From: Malurus cyaneus samueli
Taxonomy: Eukaryota > Chordata > Aves > Passeriformes > Maluridae
Assembly (NCBI GenBank): GCA_009741485.1
Contig: CM019236.1
Coordinates: forward strand, 45,117,583-45,181,582
Direction of reading: 5' to 3'
DNA: 64,000 nucleotides
Below are positions 1 through 12,377 of this stretch, piece by piece. A model generated the notes under the pieces. The model was not told the origin of the DNA and did no database searches. It was given only the letters and a program-made list of their open reading frames with translations. Position 1 is the first letter of the stretch. Every line of letters starts with the position of its first letter. A program made the position numbers and the translations under genes.

Positions 1-898
1 ATTGCTGCCTGAGAGCCACACCCCTGGTTTCCATTCCTATTAGCTATGGAACTGCAAAGCATTCCTATGGGAACACCCAGTGCCCCAAGCATACAAGAGT
101 AGTGCTACCCTAAACAATAGATATAAAATTTACTTTTCTGCTGCTCCACAACAGATGGAGTGCAAGATAAATCACTGCTCTCTGGAAGAGACCAGATCTA
201 CACTCGACAATGCTCGTTTCTTTACTTTCATTGAAAACTACATCACATCTCTCCACTGCTTGCCATACAAGTGAAAAACAGAACTGCATCAGGTTTCTGG
301 TTGAAGAAGCCAGCTCTGAATGTTCTGCAAACTCAGATGAAACAAGGGGAATTTTTTCATTGCTTTCAGTGGAGGCAGGACCAGACAAACTTAGTTAAAA
401 GAAAGAGATCATATGATTTTAGAATGGCTTGGGCTGGAAGTGACCTTAAAAATCATCTCCAAATCATTGCAAACCCCCTATAGGCAAATCCGCTATAGGC
501 AAACCTTCCTCTAGACCTGTTTGCCACTCATCACTGGTGACCACTTGGACATTGAGCCTTTAACAACATGTAGAACCCTAGAAGACTTGGGGGCTGATGT
601 CTCAAACCCTGATAGACCAATAGCTGTGGAGCCAACACAGCCCTGTGGATTGTTGGTGATAACAGCCAAGAATTGCTGGTAAAAAGCAATGGGAAAAAAC
701 AAGATGTGGCTGGAGATGGGGGCCATGTGGAGGCAAGGGCAGGAATTGTCCAGGACAAATATCCTTGTTCTGGCTCCTGGAGATACGCCCAACACAACAC
801 GATGCAAGCACAGGAAGGAGATTAAAAAATGGGCATGGACTGTAAGGGGGATCAAGGCCACCAAAGAACCCTGACATTGGAACTAGTCCCTGGTCTGA
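1..898. other. Noncoding DNA, no feature recognised
   Basis: Short overlapping frames on both strands have no recognisable protein similarity and no splice-site support. A small local duplication of ctataggcaaa occurs near 480-505. I see no repeat family. Confidence 0.5.
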
Positions 899-977
899 CC
901 TTCCTTCCTTCCTTCCTTCCTTCCTTCCTTCCTTCCTTCCTTCCTTCCTGCCTTCCTGCCTTCCTGCCTTCCTGCCT
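899..977. repeat. (CTTC)n microsatellite grading into CTTC/CTGC units
   Basis: About 50 bases of pure CCTT tetranucleotide repeat are followed by alternating ccttcctg units. On the minus strand the tract reads as a repetitive Lys/Glu/Gly/Arg frame, an artefact of the repeat. Such tracts are usually length-polymorphic. The variant 3' units suggest decay or a second expansion phase. Confidence 0.95.
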
Positions 978-3900
978 GACTTCATCTCTTTTTCTCACTT
1001 CCTCTCTAATTCATATCTTCCTTCTCTTTTCCTTTTCATCTTAACCCTTTTCCCAAAATCCACTGCCATGTGCTTATTAGTAGGTTAGGGATTAACTAAT
1101 GCCAGTTTCCATGCCAAGTGTGTAATTTACTCATAAAGCTTTGTGAGGTTTTGTGGACTCTCAGAGTTCTTATCATTTCAACCATGAGCATTTTTGAATC
1201 ATCCATGCTCCCTTCCCCTTAAGGACGGGATGTCACACACTTCCCATAGCTCTTTGTGTCCATCCTATCAATTCCTTAACTACCATCAAATACATGCCTG
1301 CCTGGTTTAGAGGATGTGCTCCAGAATCTGGCTGGTTACCAGTGTTTGGACTAATTGCTCCTGAGCTTGGAGGAGGTGATCCTTGTTTATTAAACAGCTT
1401 TTTGGAGCTCAAATTCGTTCCAAGACTTTTTCCCATGGTATTCTACCAAGCAAATCTCTGAAAACTTAAAGTTTCCTCTCCTGATATCCAATTACAGAAG
1501 TCATCCGCCACACCTCTGAGATGACAGTAAGAGCATAGCCCTGCAGGCATGCACGCATCTCTAACTCCTGTTTTGTCCCCATGCTGCGTGTGTTTGCATA
1601 GAGGCAGATGGGAAACACATTTGGGCTTGATCTACTGTGCATGCTAACTTTGCTGCAGCAAACTGGCCATTCTGCTCACTGCTCAAGCCTTGGACGGTGC
1701 TAGGTTGTCCCAGACAAATGCCCTTTTTTCCCATTACTACACGCAGATGGTGTGAACTACAATTTGTGAACAAATTTACTACTCTTTGGAAAGCAAAACT
1801 CTGAGAAAGAACAGACATGGGTACTGCATACCATGAATTTTTCAGAATACTTAGCAAAAAGCATGTTTTCATTTTCTTTGTGTTTGCAAATATGTTAATT
1901 TTCTTCCTTTTGTATATGCAGCATCCATATTAAAATGTCTTTCTGCAATATGGTCAGCCTCAGTGAGAGAGAATGGGGTTTTGAAAGCTTCAAGAATGGA
2001 GAGAATTAAATTAGTGTTGACTAGCAAAGACTTCTATCTAGTAATCAGAGAAAAAAATCTCCAGAGAAAGCAGACAATATCTGACTCATGAAGAAAAGCA
2101 TAGGATCAGAGTCTCCAAAATGCTCATTTTAGGTACCTGGAGAGTTGACTGAAATCAGTGCACTGAGTCATGACCACAGGGCCCAAGATAAGCACAGTAC
2201 ATACTGTACTCCTAAGCCTGTTGGGTCCTATGGAAAATCTCTCCCCCAGAATCCAACTTGCAGCTTCAGTTAAGAAAATCTGGGTCAATTCTATTCTTCA
2301 AAGCAGCTAAAGAGGGTAAGAAGAAAGAAAAGTTACATATTCCACAGTAACACTTGCAGATTAATTGCTCAGCTTTGCTCCATGACCACCAGGATGGGGT
2401 CAAGCTGCAGAAGGCTCCCATGAGAATAGAGGCATTTTCCAGTGATGAAGAGCAGGCGTGCTCCTTGCCAAAGCAGGTTATGATTTCTTGGGTTTCTAAA
2501 GTCTACATTTAGTTTTCTGCAAGAAAACTTCCTAGAAGCCAGTGGCAGGGTCCTGGAAAATGCATAAATGCAGTTGCTTTTATGAGTTTATAAGAATTTA
2601 TGTTATAGCTACACATCTGACAGCATAAATAAATCAGTAGGATATATCTTTCTTTTATGTGCACTGTGTAAGATCAAAACATGGAGAATAAGCTCCTCAT
2701 CCCTCTTCCTGCCTCCTGCATTCATTTCCTTTGCCAAATGAAAGCCTTTTTTTGTTTTTTTGGTACAAGGCTGGTAAAATTATTTCCCCAGGATACTGCA
2801 GCAATTCAGATTACACAGCTATTTCTCTTCCATAGCCTGTGTTTACCACACATGACAGCCCTTTTTTATTTTGTTTTTTGGTGGTGTAGGTTTTTCTGGT
2901 TGGTTTGGTATTTCTGTTTTTGTTGTTGGTTTTGGGGATTTTGAGTTTTGGGGGTTTTAAATTTTGAAAGCTCTAGTCCAGTCAGTGTGTTTCCACAAGA
3001 ACCTAGTACAAGTGCTCCAGAGGGTAAGAAGCAGCTCACCGCAGGATGAGGAGCAATATTTTTTCCTGGAATGCAGTTAACTGCCAAAAGAAATAGTTTG
3101 TCCTCTCCAGGGCAACAGGGTACTCATGGTTTGCTCATGAGACGTAACAATTTATTATTATAACACCTTGCTAGGTTTGTTCGAAGTGGGGTTCAGCATT
3201 TCCTTGCCTTATTGATCACAAGAACTTTGCCAGATTGGAGCTTGAAGCCAGCTGAAAGTTCAGAGGTTGAACCCTAAATGGCTGATTCATTTAAAGTTCA
3301 GTTTTCTGTAGGTAAACTGTGTGAGCTCTCTGCGTCTCATCTCTGCAAATCTCTGCAAATGAAAAGCAGTTTTTTTTTAGAAAACAGTTTATGACTGCCA
3401 GTTTCATTTCAAGCATATTGCTGGACCATTGCTCTATGCATCTATCAGCTCTAGCTATTATGAAACTTTAAGCACTCCTTGGTGTTCTATAGTACATCAC
3501 AAAGCTCTCATGAACATGAAGGATTGTGTTATCAGCAAAGTGATTGGTAACAGAGCTCATCACAGCAGAGCAAGGAGGAACTTAGAAAGGATTCTGGAAG
3601 TAGATCCCTCATACATGACTGAAAGCATCTCCAGGTGAATCTGTGTTCCCTGGTGTAGCTCAGCACTGTGAGGGAAGTTGCATTTCATTGTAGTCTTCTA
3701 TTAGACAGTAGGTTTGAGGGAAATGAAAAAGATTAATTTCTATCCAAACAAATTCAACACATTATACATATAGCTTGTTACACAGAAAGAAAAAGAGACA
3801 ATAGAACCAACTAACAGGCCCAGATATAAAAGTAGCTACTGCTACTTTTTTCTGTTGCTGAGAATGCTGGGGACTAAGCAAGGAGGAAAATAGTCCCCTA

Positions 3901-6133
3901 GATCAACATTTAGGTATGCATTTGCAATTTTCTCAGCTTTCTGTGGGAACATGTGGAAGACAATTCTTTTCTTTATGGTGAACCAAGAATTTAAGTAAGA
4001 TTTACCCTTCTAAAGGGGCTGCAGTGTGCTTGCTCTGAAATACAGTCATTGCTTACAGTGATGTCACTCTGAAATATAACAAATTGCTTCTGTGCCATTG
4101 TCATATGGTATACTCTCCTCAGTAACTCCCCTGGATTGATACGATGAATTTGACAGGACAATAAACTGACTCAAAATTTTCAGTAAGAAACTTCTTTTCA
4201 GTAACCTACATCAAAATTTTAAATGCTGACTCTGTTGATGGCACAAGATAATGAAATTCAGCAATAGTGAGAGATCAGGAAAGATTAGATAGGTGATTAT
4301 CTTTTGTCCTTGCTTTGAGACTCTTTAATTGTTGTCATCAATTCCTTGGGGGTTCTTCTGTGTGGAATAAATCCTGCCATTGCAGCTAGGATCTAATTAG
4401 CACATCCACCCTGGCAGTACTTCTGTGGAGACCAAGGCATTGTTGCAAACTCTGAGCCAAGACTCAGTAAAATGAAAGGTAGATTATCAATTAGTTTCAA
4501 GCCTTTGACATATTCTTCCCTCTGAAGTACAAAAAGTATTTCTCATCCCATTAACTGGCAACAGAGGTGAGAACTCTGACATCAAATGCTTTAAAAGCAG
4601 GAAGAAAACTTTGGCATCAAAAAAGAGCAAGTAGGAAATTATGAGTGTTTACACACCTGCTGTAAGTCTTCAGAGGGACATGATAAAAATGTAGGGCAAG
4701 TTATTACTTTTTCTCTAGCCCTTTTTGAACTGACACACCAAACCTCTTCCTTACGTAATTGCAGGTAATTTTCTTGCTTCTCAAGACTAGAGAAGACATG
4801 CTTTTAGTGAAAATGGATAAGGAAAAATATCTGGTTCGTCTTAACAATCCAACCAAATAGCAACTATGGTGTTGAAGTGAGAGACCCATCAAGTCTGTAT
4901 GGCATGGCAAGACTGGGTTGCTATGACAGACCTGAAAACCAGAACAGTTTTCACCTGTAAACACCCATGGCATAAAAAAATCTCAGACCATTGCAATAGC
5001 AAGCTGAAGCTTGCTAGGGCTCTTAGTTAGGGCTAAAAACTGAAAATCCACTCTAGAGATGAGCTGCCTGTTTCTCATTTCCTCTATGTAGAATCTGCTG
5101 TTGATATTTGCTCATCCTTTCTGTTTGCTGGCCGTGGTCAGAGAGCAAATGTTTTGTGTTGTCAGGGATATGTGAGCAGGGGCAGATCCCAGGGAGCTCA
5201 CAGCCCACATCAGGTTAAGAGCTGTGCAGCAGAAGGGAGAGGTGAACTTTGCCGAGAAGATCTTGCTGTCTCCACTGCACATTTTCTGTTACATGGCAAG
5301 AAGACAAAGGCATTTTATCTCCTACAAGCTTCAATTCACTGAAGTAACAAAAAGAGCCTTTTCGAGGGAGAACAATAACAAATTTGAAAGGTTATTGAGG
5401 TCTTGGCTGGGATGTCCAGTTTTGCTTGCCCTCTCCATATAATGCAGGACCTCATAGCAATTCAGACAGGAGGGTTTGGAACAGCTGAAGAGTTAACCTC
5501 TGCATGGAAGCATTCATCCTCAGACAGTGAGTCAAAACTAGAGTTAAAAATCCATTTCCTTTTTCTCTCTTGATCTAATTGGATGGGGTTTTTTTCTGAC
5601 ACAGTAATGAATGGGATCTCTTGCAGCAGCAAAGTTGGCTTTTTGTTGTGCTCTGCTTGAAGAACTCACTTATGGGGCAATTGATACTCAGCCATGCTCA
5701 TCTTATCCTCCTCTAGATAAAGAAGAGCCAAAGCTAAGCTAGGCAAAGGGAAGCTGTCTCTCTATTTTATTATCATATTGTCTGAGCACGTACACATCAT
5801 TAATGAGGCTGAAGTAGCTGGGTGTGGGGTGTGGGATGTGGCAGGCAGGGAAAGAGGGCAAAGAGAAACTTTACATCCCACCTTGGATGACATCAAGGGG
5901 CAAGGAGTATTGGAAGGAAACACATCAGTAACTGGGCCTGTGCATAAATGTGATTATATACATCAACAACATACTCAGCTGATTATGATATTCTCTGTTC
6001 CTACCACTATTTAATTCCTTCCCATCATAAAATATCGTGCATGCCTAGCAAAGCCATGAACCAGTAGGAATCCTATTATTTTAAAAAATTGCATTGTTTC
6101 AGGCCATTAATTAAACAGTTACTCTTCAAATGT
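978..6133. other. Noncoding DNA, probably intron or flank
   Basis: About 5 kb of AT-leaning sequence with no frame resembling a known protein. The only compositional oddity is a T/G-rich low-complexity patch at 2864-2960. No CR1 3' end or LTR terminus was recognised. Confidence 0.5.
2864..2960. repeat. T/G-rich low-complexity stretch
   Basis: A plus-strand run consists almost only of T and G, with motifs such as ttttgttttttggtggtg and ttttgggggtttt. It is degenerate, not a clean tandem repeat. A small hydrophobic Phe/Trp-rich frame across it is a product of composition, not a gene. Confidence 0.75.
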
Positions 6134-6157
6134 AAAAAAAAAAAAAAAAAAAAAAAA
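6134..6157. repeat. Poly-A tract
   Basis: A run of 24 A residues. No source-gene or retroposon body was recognised upstream, so it is recorded as a simple repeat only. Confidence 0.95.
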
Positions 6158-9100
6158 GGTTTAGAAGATCAAGTAAAGTACACTTGACTAGCTTTTTTGG
6201 ATCACAGGAGTTTTGGGATCAGCTGGTTGGGGTTTTTGGCCAAAGCCTGTTTGGTAAGCCCTAGTTATCCAAATTGCTGCTAAAATCTGGAATTTTTCAT
6301 GCAGTAGTTTTTGCTGAGAAGCTGAGAGAAGAGCCCTTTCAAATATCAGTGTTTGCTGCCACAAGAGAAGTCGTGTGCCAGTGGAAGAGTATTTTACTTA
6401 GAGTACAGCTCTTTAAAAATTACTATTATGCAAGTACACCTGGAAGAAGCTAGCATAAACTCAGTGACAAACCCAGGTATTCTGATACTGAGAGAAGGAA
6501 CACTGTATACCTTGACAAAAACCTGAAAGTAAGGGCTCTGTGTGTGCCCAACAGAGAAGCCACCAACAAGCTCAGCCCAGATTAGAACTCAGGCAGAACA
6601 AATAGAAAAAGTAGAAACATATTTCTGTGTCTGAGCTGGCTGGGCTGCAGGAGTGAAAAGAGGTGTTTTTCCATGCCCACCAATGGATAGGTCATGGCAC
6701 CATGACAACAGATCAAGCAAGTATATACCCTGTGGTCACCTTTCACATCTTGCTAAGCTGACACTGATGTGTGTGAGTTCAGGTACTTATTGTTCTTGAC
6801 CTTATGTGTTTCAAGGGTGGAAATCCATCATCTGCAGGATTTTTGTCGAAGAGATTTGTAGAGTGTGGGAGGGTAGGAGGTTTGCGCATTGGCAAAAACT
6901 AGTGTGCAGATTTTAAAGTTGGGCACAAGCTTCTAATTGTGGAGTACTTGCAAGGAGAGTGGGAAACATGGTGTGCATTTCTTTGCTGATAGAAAATCTC
7001 CCTTTTATTTATATATTCATACATTGTCGACATCCTTACTGGTAACAGCTTGCCTGTCACTTTCCCGATGTGGCAGGTTCCTCAGCCCCAGTTCCTGCAC
7101 TTGCTTGACTTTGTTCTCACCTCAGAAAGTAACTGGCCCCTCCCACTTGTATGTCAGGAGGAAAAAAGCCTAAGTCTTAGAGACACACAGCCTCTGATTG
7201 CCTGAAAACAAGGACAACTCACTGACACAGCATGATCATAGCTGGTTCTAAAAGCACCTGTTTGCTCTCTAGCCTGCCCATCAATATTTCATCCCTCCTG
7301 CTTCCCAGGGCAGCTACTGCAAGCCTGAGGACTCTGTGTTATTATTTAGTAATGCTGTGTGAAAATATTATTTACCTGGTTATTCAGGCTTGTGTTTGGA
7401 AAATTACTTTTCTGGGGCACTAACTTCATCAGCCTTTATCAGAGCAAGTGTGCAGCTCCCAGGAGGAGAAGGTGGCAGCTCATGCTGGAGGAGAGACAGA
7501 GACGCTGCAGACAATGTAGAATATAGGCAGCAGAAAGATGATTTGCTTCAACAAATTTAATTAGAAGACATTAACAATATTTTTCTATTTTGCTCTGTGG
7601 CTTTTCCTGCTTTGATATCATCTGAAAAGTATATTCAAAAGAAAAAGCAAAACTCCAGACACTAGAATAATTATCCTCTGAACCTTACCTTAGAAATGCA
7701 GGGCATTTCTACAGCCGAAAACAAAAAGCCTGGAAAGCACTGGGTTCATGTGTCCAGGAACTGACAGCAGGGATCCAATAGGAATAGTGATAAGAATTCA
7801 GGGGCTGTCTTTACCGGACTCAGCCATTTCCAGCTCCAGAGAAATGGACTGCAAACTGGTTTAAAGCCACAATCAAGAGTAACTAGGCTGATTATTTAGG
7901 TTGATGTTCTCCCATGTTGGGTTGTCCTCTACAAAAGGGCTTTGTAACGAACCTGGTAACAGAAGAAGGGTGAGCACTTGCTCATGGTTTGATAGCTACG
8001 AGTTAAGCATCTGTTCTAAGCTCTTAGTCAGTGGGGAGAGGCATACACTGTGGACAGCAAAACATTCTAAGGAATGCACTTGGGACATCATACTCTGAGG
8101 TACACATTTCCCCCTATTGGTACCAAGGGAGAAATGACTGCCAGCTCAGGAGGAGAAAATGAACAGTTGGATAGCTAAGGCTTGGTAAGGCAAACTCATT
8201 GGTGAGCCTTGTTTTCCCTATAATGATACCAAATATTTTCAAGCCCTTCTCCTCACCCGTCTTCATCTCCTCACTCTGATCTCTGTAGGTACCCATTTTG
8301 AAGTTCTTTCATTTTTTTAGAAAAGGTACTTAATAACCTGTTCTCTTTCTGACTGATCCATTAAAACTAGAAAACATCAAGGTTCTTATTCCATTTCGTT
8401 CCTCCTCTCTCTCCTCTCTCCCCGCCCTGCCCTGCCCCTCTCCACCTCGTCCACTTAGGCATAATCCACTCTTTCAGCAGAGGTGGAAACAACCATCAAT
8501 TTGGGTTCAGCTAATGAAAGCTGGCAATAGCTGTCTTCCAGGAATATTCATTTTCCCTAAAGAAGAGCTTTTGTTGCATACCAGACACTTAGCTGTTTTT
8601 AAATGTAATGCCTATCACTTTGTGCAAACCAAAGATCAGTTTCACTAGCTCTGATGACTAACATGAAAGACCTTCCATAGAGATAATGGGTTTCTGGTCA
8701 GGATGATAGCATTTGCTACCAGCCCAAAATTACAATTTCAGCAGGTGAATGTACAGCAGGAATAGAAGCCTTCTAGCAGTGTCAAGGCTTGATGCCCCAC
8801 CTCACCGACTATGCCCGTTTCCCCCTATAATGTGTGGATATTTTTCAGTGATGCTGTTAAGCCGGATAATTCCTTCTAGGAAAAGGTCAAGGAACAAGCC
8901 TGGAATGTTTTTCTCTGTGAATCCTGAGCCACAATGCAGCAAGAGCCATCTCCCAGCAGCTTTTTTCTTGAGGTTCTGGTTTGCCACCACTGCTCTCCAA
9001 CAACCTGAGGCCCTTGCAGACTGCCTCTTTTAAGGTAGCTAGTGGGTCTTCAGCTTTGCATGGCTGTAGGGTATTTAAACTTCCTTGGCTAGTCAGAGCT

Positions 9101-9799
9101 TTGGATAAAATTTTCTGTTTCTGATGAGAATTAAGGTTTTGCTCTAAGAATGAGGTTTCCTCAGGTGTCACTTTATGACAATCTGAAGGAATGATGCCAA
9201 TAGCTGTGTGTTGGGACAATCTGTGAAATTGAACACTGTGTGTGTTTTTTGCAGCAGAGTGGGGAGTAAGACTGAAAGTGAAAACAGCCTTGGGCTGAGT
9301 GTGTGAAGGTCCACAGTTGTCAGAGTCAAGTGCAGAAATGCTGTGTAAAAATATTATCCCTTCAGTATTTTTTTTGTATGTACTATCTAGAAGACTAGAC
9401 TTCCAGCCATTACATTAAAATTTTATAGCTCTCTCTGAGCATCCCAAGTTCTTTCCAGTCCTGGCACTCCCCTAACAACTGCTTCCTTCACTGCAGAAGA
9501 TTAAAATCATAGCACAGTCTTCTGCTGGGCTTTGAGCAGAACAGATGTGCTGTGGTTTGAACAATGGACACTATTCAGGTTCTTTCTTTCTACCTTACAG
9601 TATGATGTAAGACTCAGACATATACCTTACAGTTAGGATGAATCAGGAGGACATTTGAAGTAGAAAATATGGATTTGTGGTTGAGTGATTTCTGTGTCCA
9701 CCAAAAGTGGAGAGGAGGGAAGGGGACCAACCCAGGCTTTCTCTCTTCTTTATATGTAGAGATAAATCACTGTCTGGACTTGGAAGGAAAAGAAAGGAG
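6158..9799. other. Noncoding DNA, no gene recognised
   Basis: Several 60-110 codon frames (for example near 8749-9219 on both strands) overlap each other, lack similarity to known proteins and have no supporting splice sites. A pyrimidine-rich stretch lies at 8400-8455. Nothing else stands out. Confidence 0.5.
8400..8455. repeat. Pyrimidine-rich low-complexity tract
   Basis: A C/T-rich plus-strand stretch with imperfect ctctcctctc and ccctgccctgcccc units. It is a simple-sequence feature. No regulatory role can be inferred from the sequence alone. Confidence 0.7.
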
Positions 9800-9831
9800 A
9801 AAAAAAAACAAAAACAAAAAAAAAAAAAAAA
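9800..9831. repeat. A-rich tract with interspersed C
   Basis: A-runs broken by single C residues. It generates a spurious Lys-rich plus-strand frame and a Phe-rich minus-strand frame. Confidence 0.9.
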
Positions 9832-11111
9832 CCACACAGCAAAAAGTGTAGCAGGAATGCAATGGCACAGAAAAACTGTAAATACTGTGTTACAAGGGTC
9901 CAGTTAGATAGCCAGAAGTTACTGTCCTGAGGAGGATTGCAAGAATTAGGATAATATTAAATGATTCTGCCTCTGGCAGCAACTACTTTCAGCCATCAGC
10001 AGTTTAGGGACATCATGTAATCAGGCTTACATTTGGGTTGTCATATTTAGCTCTTCTGCATGAATGGATGTAATTTTTTTTAATCCTGTTATATTCCTCA
10101 TTTTCAATTGTATCTAAAGACTTCATAGATCATACTTGAAAACAGACCTGCACACAGAACCACCACAACACAAATGAAACAGCAATGAAGATTTCGTAAG
10201 ACCTGCAAAGCCTTACATTCCCCCTCCATTCTAATGAGCTGCTAGGGTGACCTGCCAAATCCCACTCTCACTGGGCATCTCTGAGAACTGGCTGAGATGG
10301 GTGCAATGGTCCTACTTTCTTCTGAGCTTTTCTTTTGCAGCATCACCCCTCAGGTGCTCTTTCAACAGCAGCTAAAGACTGAACCACTGCATTAAGATTA
10401 AATTCCAGAAAGCAGGAAAGAGAGTGAGTGTTGTGGGTGCATGTGTGCACTCTTTAATCTGAAGGAGTTATTTTTCACTAACAAGTTATTTTTCAATCAA
10501 ATGTAGCACAGTTAGATACTCTGTTAATTGTTCATTATATATATCCAAAGATCCATACACGGGGCTAACTCTACAGCCACATGGAAATCTGAGTTCTACC
10601 TTATTCAAGACTATACTTTTTATCCTGAGTCCTGGAAGACATGACTACTAACAGATTTATCTCATGCAAAGCTGTAGTGCAGAGTTGGGACAGCGTACAC
10701 TTAGAGAAACAGTTTGGTACACAATCTACCCATTCTGTGTATTTTGAATTTTTAAAGCTCTCTAAAAAATCTAGCGAGTCTTCAATATTTCATTAAATCA
10801 GTTCTTTCCAATTCTTCATTTGTCTTCTCTGTCTCTTTTATAGGCAAAACTGAAATGGTTTTCCAGTGTGTCCATGTCATGACTACTGGTAATTTACAAT
10901 TGGTAAAAAAAAACAAACTCAGAAACACAGCAGTTCTTTGTTATGTTTTTGAAGTGAATAATCAGAAAGAAAAAGGGTTTTGACATTTCACTAAATACAT
11001 ACCAAATAAACATAAAATCTATCCTATGTATTTACCATGCTGTTCTTTAGAATTGAGTTAAGTGTTGTCATAGTAAGACTTTACTGAACTTACTTAGCAC
11101 TGGTCTGGAGA
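9832..11111. other. Noncoding AT-leaning DNA
   Basis: No repeat family or coding potential was recognised. It forms the left flank of the triplicated region. The homology shared with the inverted copy stops at 11112. Confidence 0.5.
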
Positions 11112-12197
11112 AACAGGTCAGAAATTACTTTATAATTTTCCAGATGTATTTATTTCTAATTGCTATGCTTACTCTTTTCTGAGGTAACCACATCCATATC
11201 CTTTACCAATTTACATTTTATAAATATTAAAGACACTGGGGCCATATTTTATTTATTACTTTATGTCCTCTGATCTTCATACAAACTTACATTTCTTAAT
11301 ATATTTCCCAATGTAAGACTGCATATTCAACTGTGGTTTCAAGCTAACTTAATGCTCCAAAAAAGATCAATCTATTCCAATTAACATTAATTAAAGTCTC
11401 TCAGTGATTTCTTCTGAGCAGAGGATCAGTCTTGGGACTCTCTTATTTCTTCTTCTCATCTCTATTAAATTGAATAATTTTTACAAATATTATTCTGCTA
11501 ATCTCTTCAGAGCACTTGCACAAGGCAGTCTGTTTTGCCTAGTCTGCCAGGATTTAATGCACATGAGTGCTTTGCATTTCTCCACACCACAAGAAACTCA
11601 ATCAGATCTCTTTTCACAGTACTGGAAACCAGTGGGATTACCTATTCATGCTGAAAAGCCATATCATTAAGCAGACATAGGTGTTCAAGAATATGAAGTT
11701 TTTCCAGCTTTGCCACTAAATTGCTGTGTCATCCTGATGATGTCACTTAACTCATTTTGCCTTCATGCTCTTTGCCTTTTCTCAGCTGTCCTGAGTTCCT
11801 TATGAACAATTTTTTGACATTCCCTAAGTTCTTCTGACCACTGAAATCAGTGGTAGTTTGCTTTACCTTTGGCTTTAACAAAATCCTTGAACTTTTGCTG
11901 TTTTGAAAAAAAAAAACTTTTCATGTTAGATTTTTTTCTTCGTCAGAGTTTGAATTGATCTGTTTTAATAAAGTCAAATATTCCACTTGCACTGACCTTT
12001 TTACTTCTTGTCAACAAGTCCTGATTTGAAGAGCTACTTCGATGTTAAAGAAAACTGTTTCCTGAGATAGGAATGCATCATCAGGCCAAAAGCATTTGGT
12101 TCTTCTGTTGCTACATCAAATCTCTTTCAAACTGATGTGTTTTCTTCAAGCGTCTTCAACATCAGTGTACTCAGCAGCATTTTCTTCTCTGGCAAGG

Positions 12198-12237
12198 AAC
12201 CCACTGCATACATTCACAGCAACCCACTGCATACATT
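12198..12237. repeat. Two-copy short tandem repeat
   Basis: The 17-base unit aacccactgcatacatt occurs twice with a 23-base period. Both copies are also present in A'' near 22692-22731. The inverted A' copy carries a visibly altered version near 21340-21400. Confidence 0.85.
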
Positions 12238-12325
12238 GTTTTTGCTGAGCAATGATTTTGCTCTAGTGATTCTTTGACCAGAGCAGAGATACACTTTATG
12301 CAGTCACTGTAAATTGTCTACAATT

Positions 12326-12377
12326 CGTCTGTTCATCTGAGAGAGTCTGTTCATCTACGTCTGTTCATCTGAGAGAG
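12326..12377. repeat. Short tandem repeat of a tctgttcatct unit
   Basis: Three occurrences of tctgttcatct, two followed by gagagag and one by acg. The same array is present near 22818-22868 and, inverted, near 21210-21256. Confidence 0.85.

Noticed and set aside
602..985. Minus-strand frame with Lys/Glu/Gly/Arg repeats
   Set aside because: The repetitive part is simply the translated (CTTC)n microsatellite, and the rest has no recognisable similarity.
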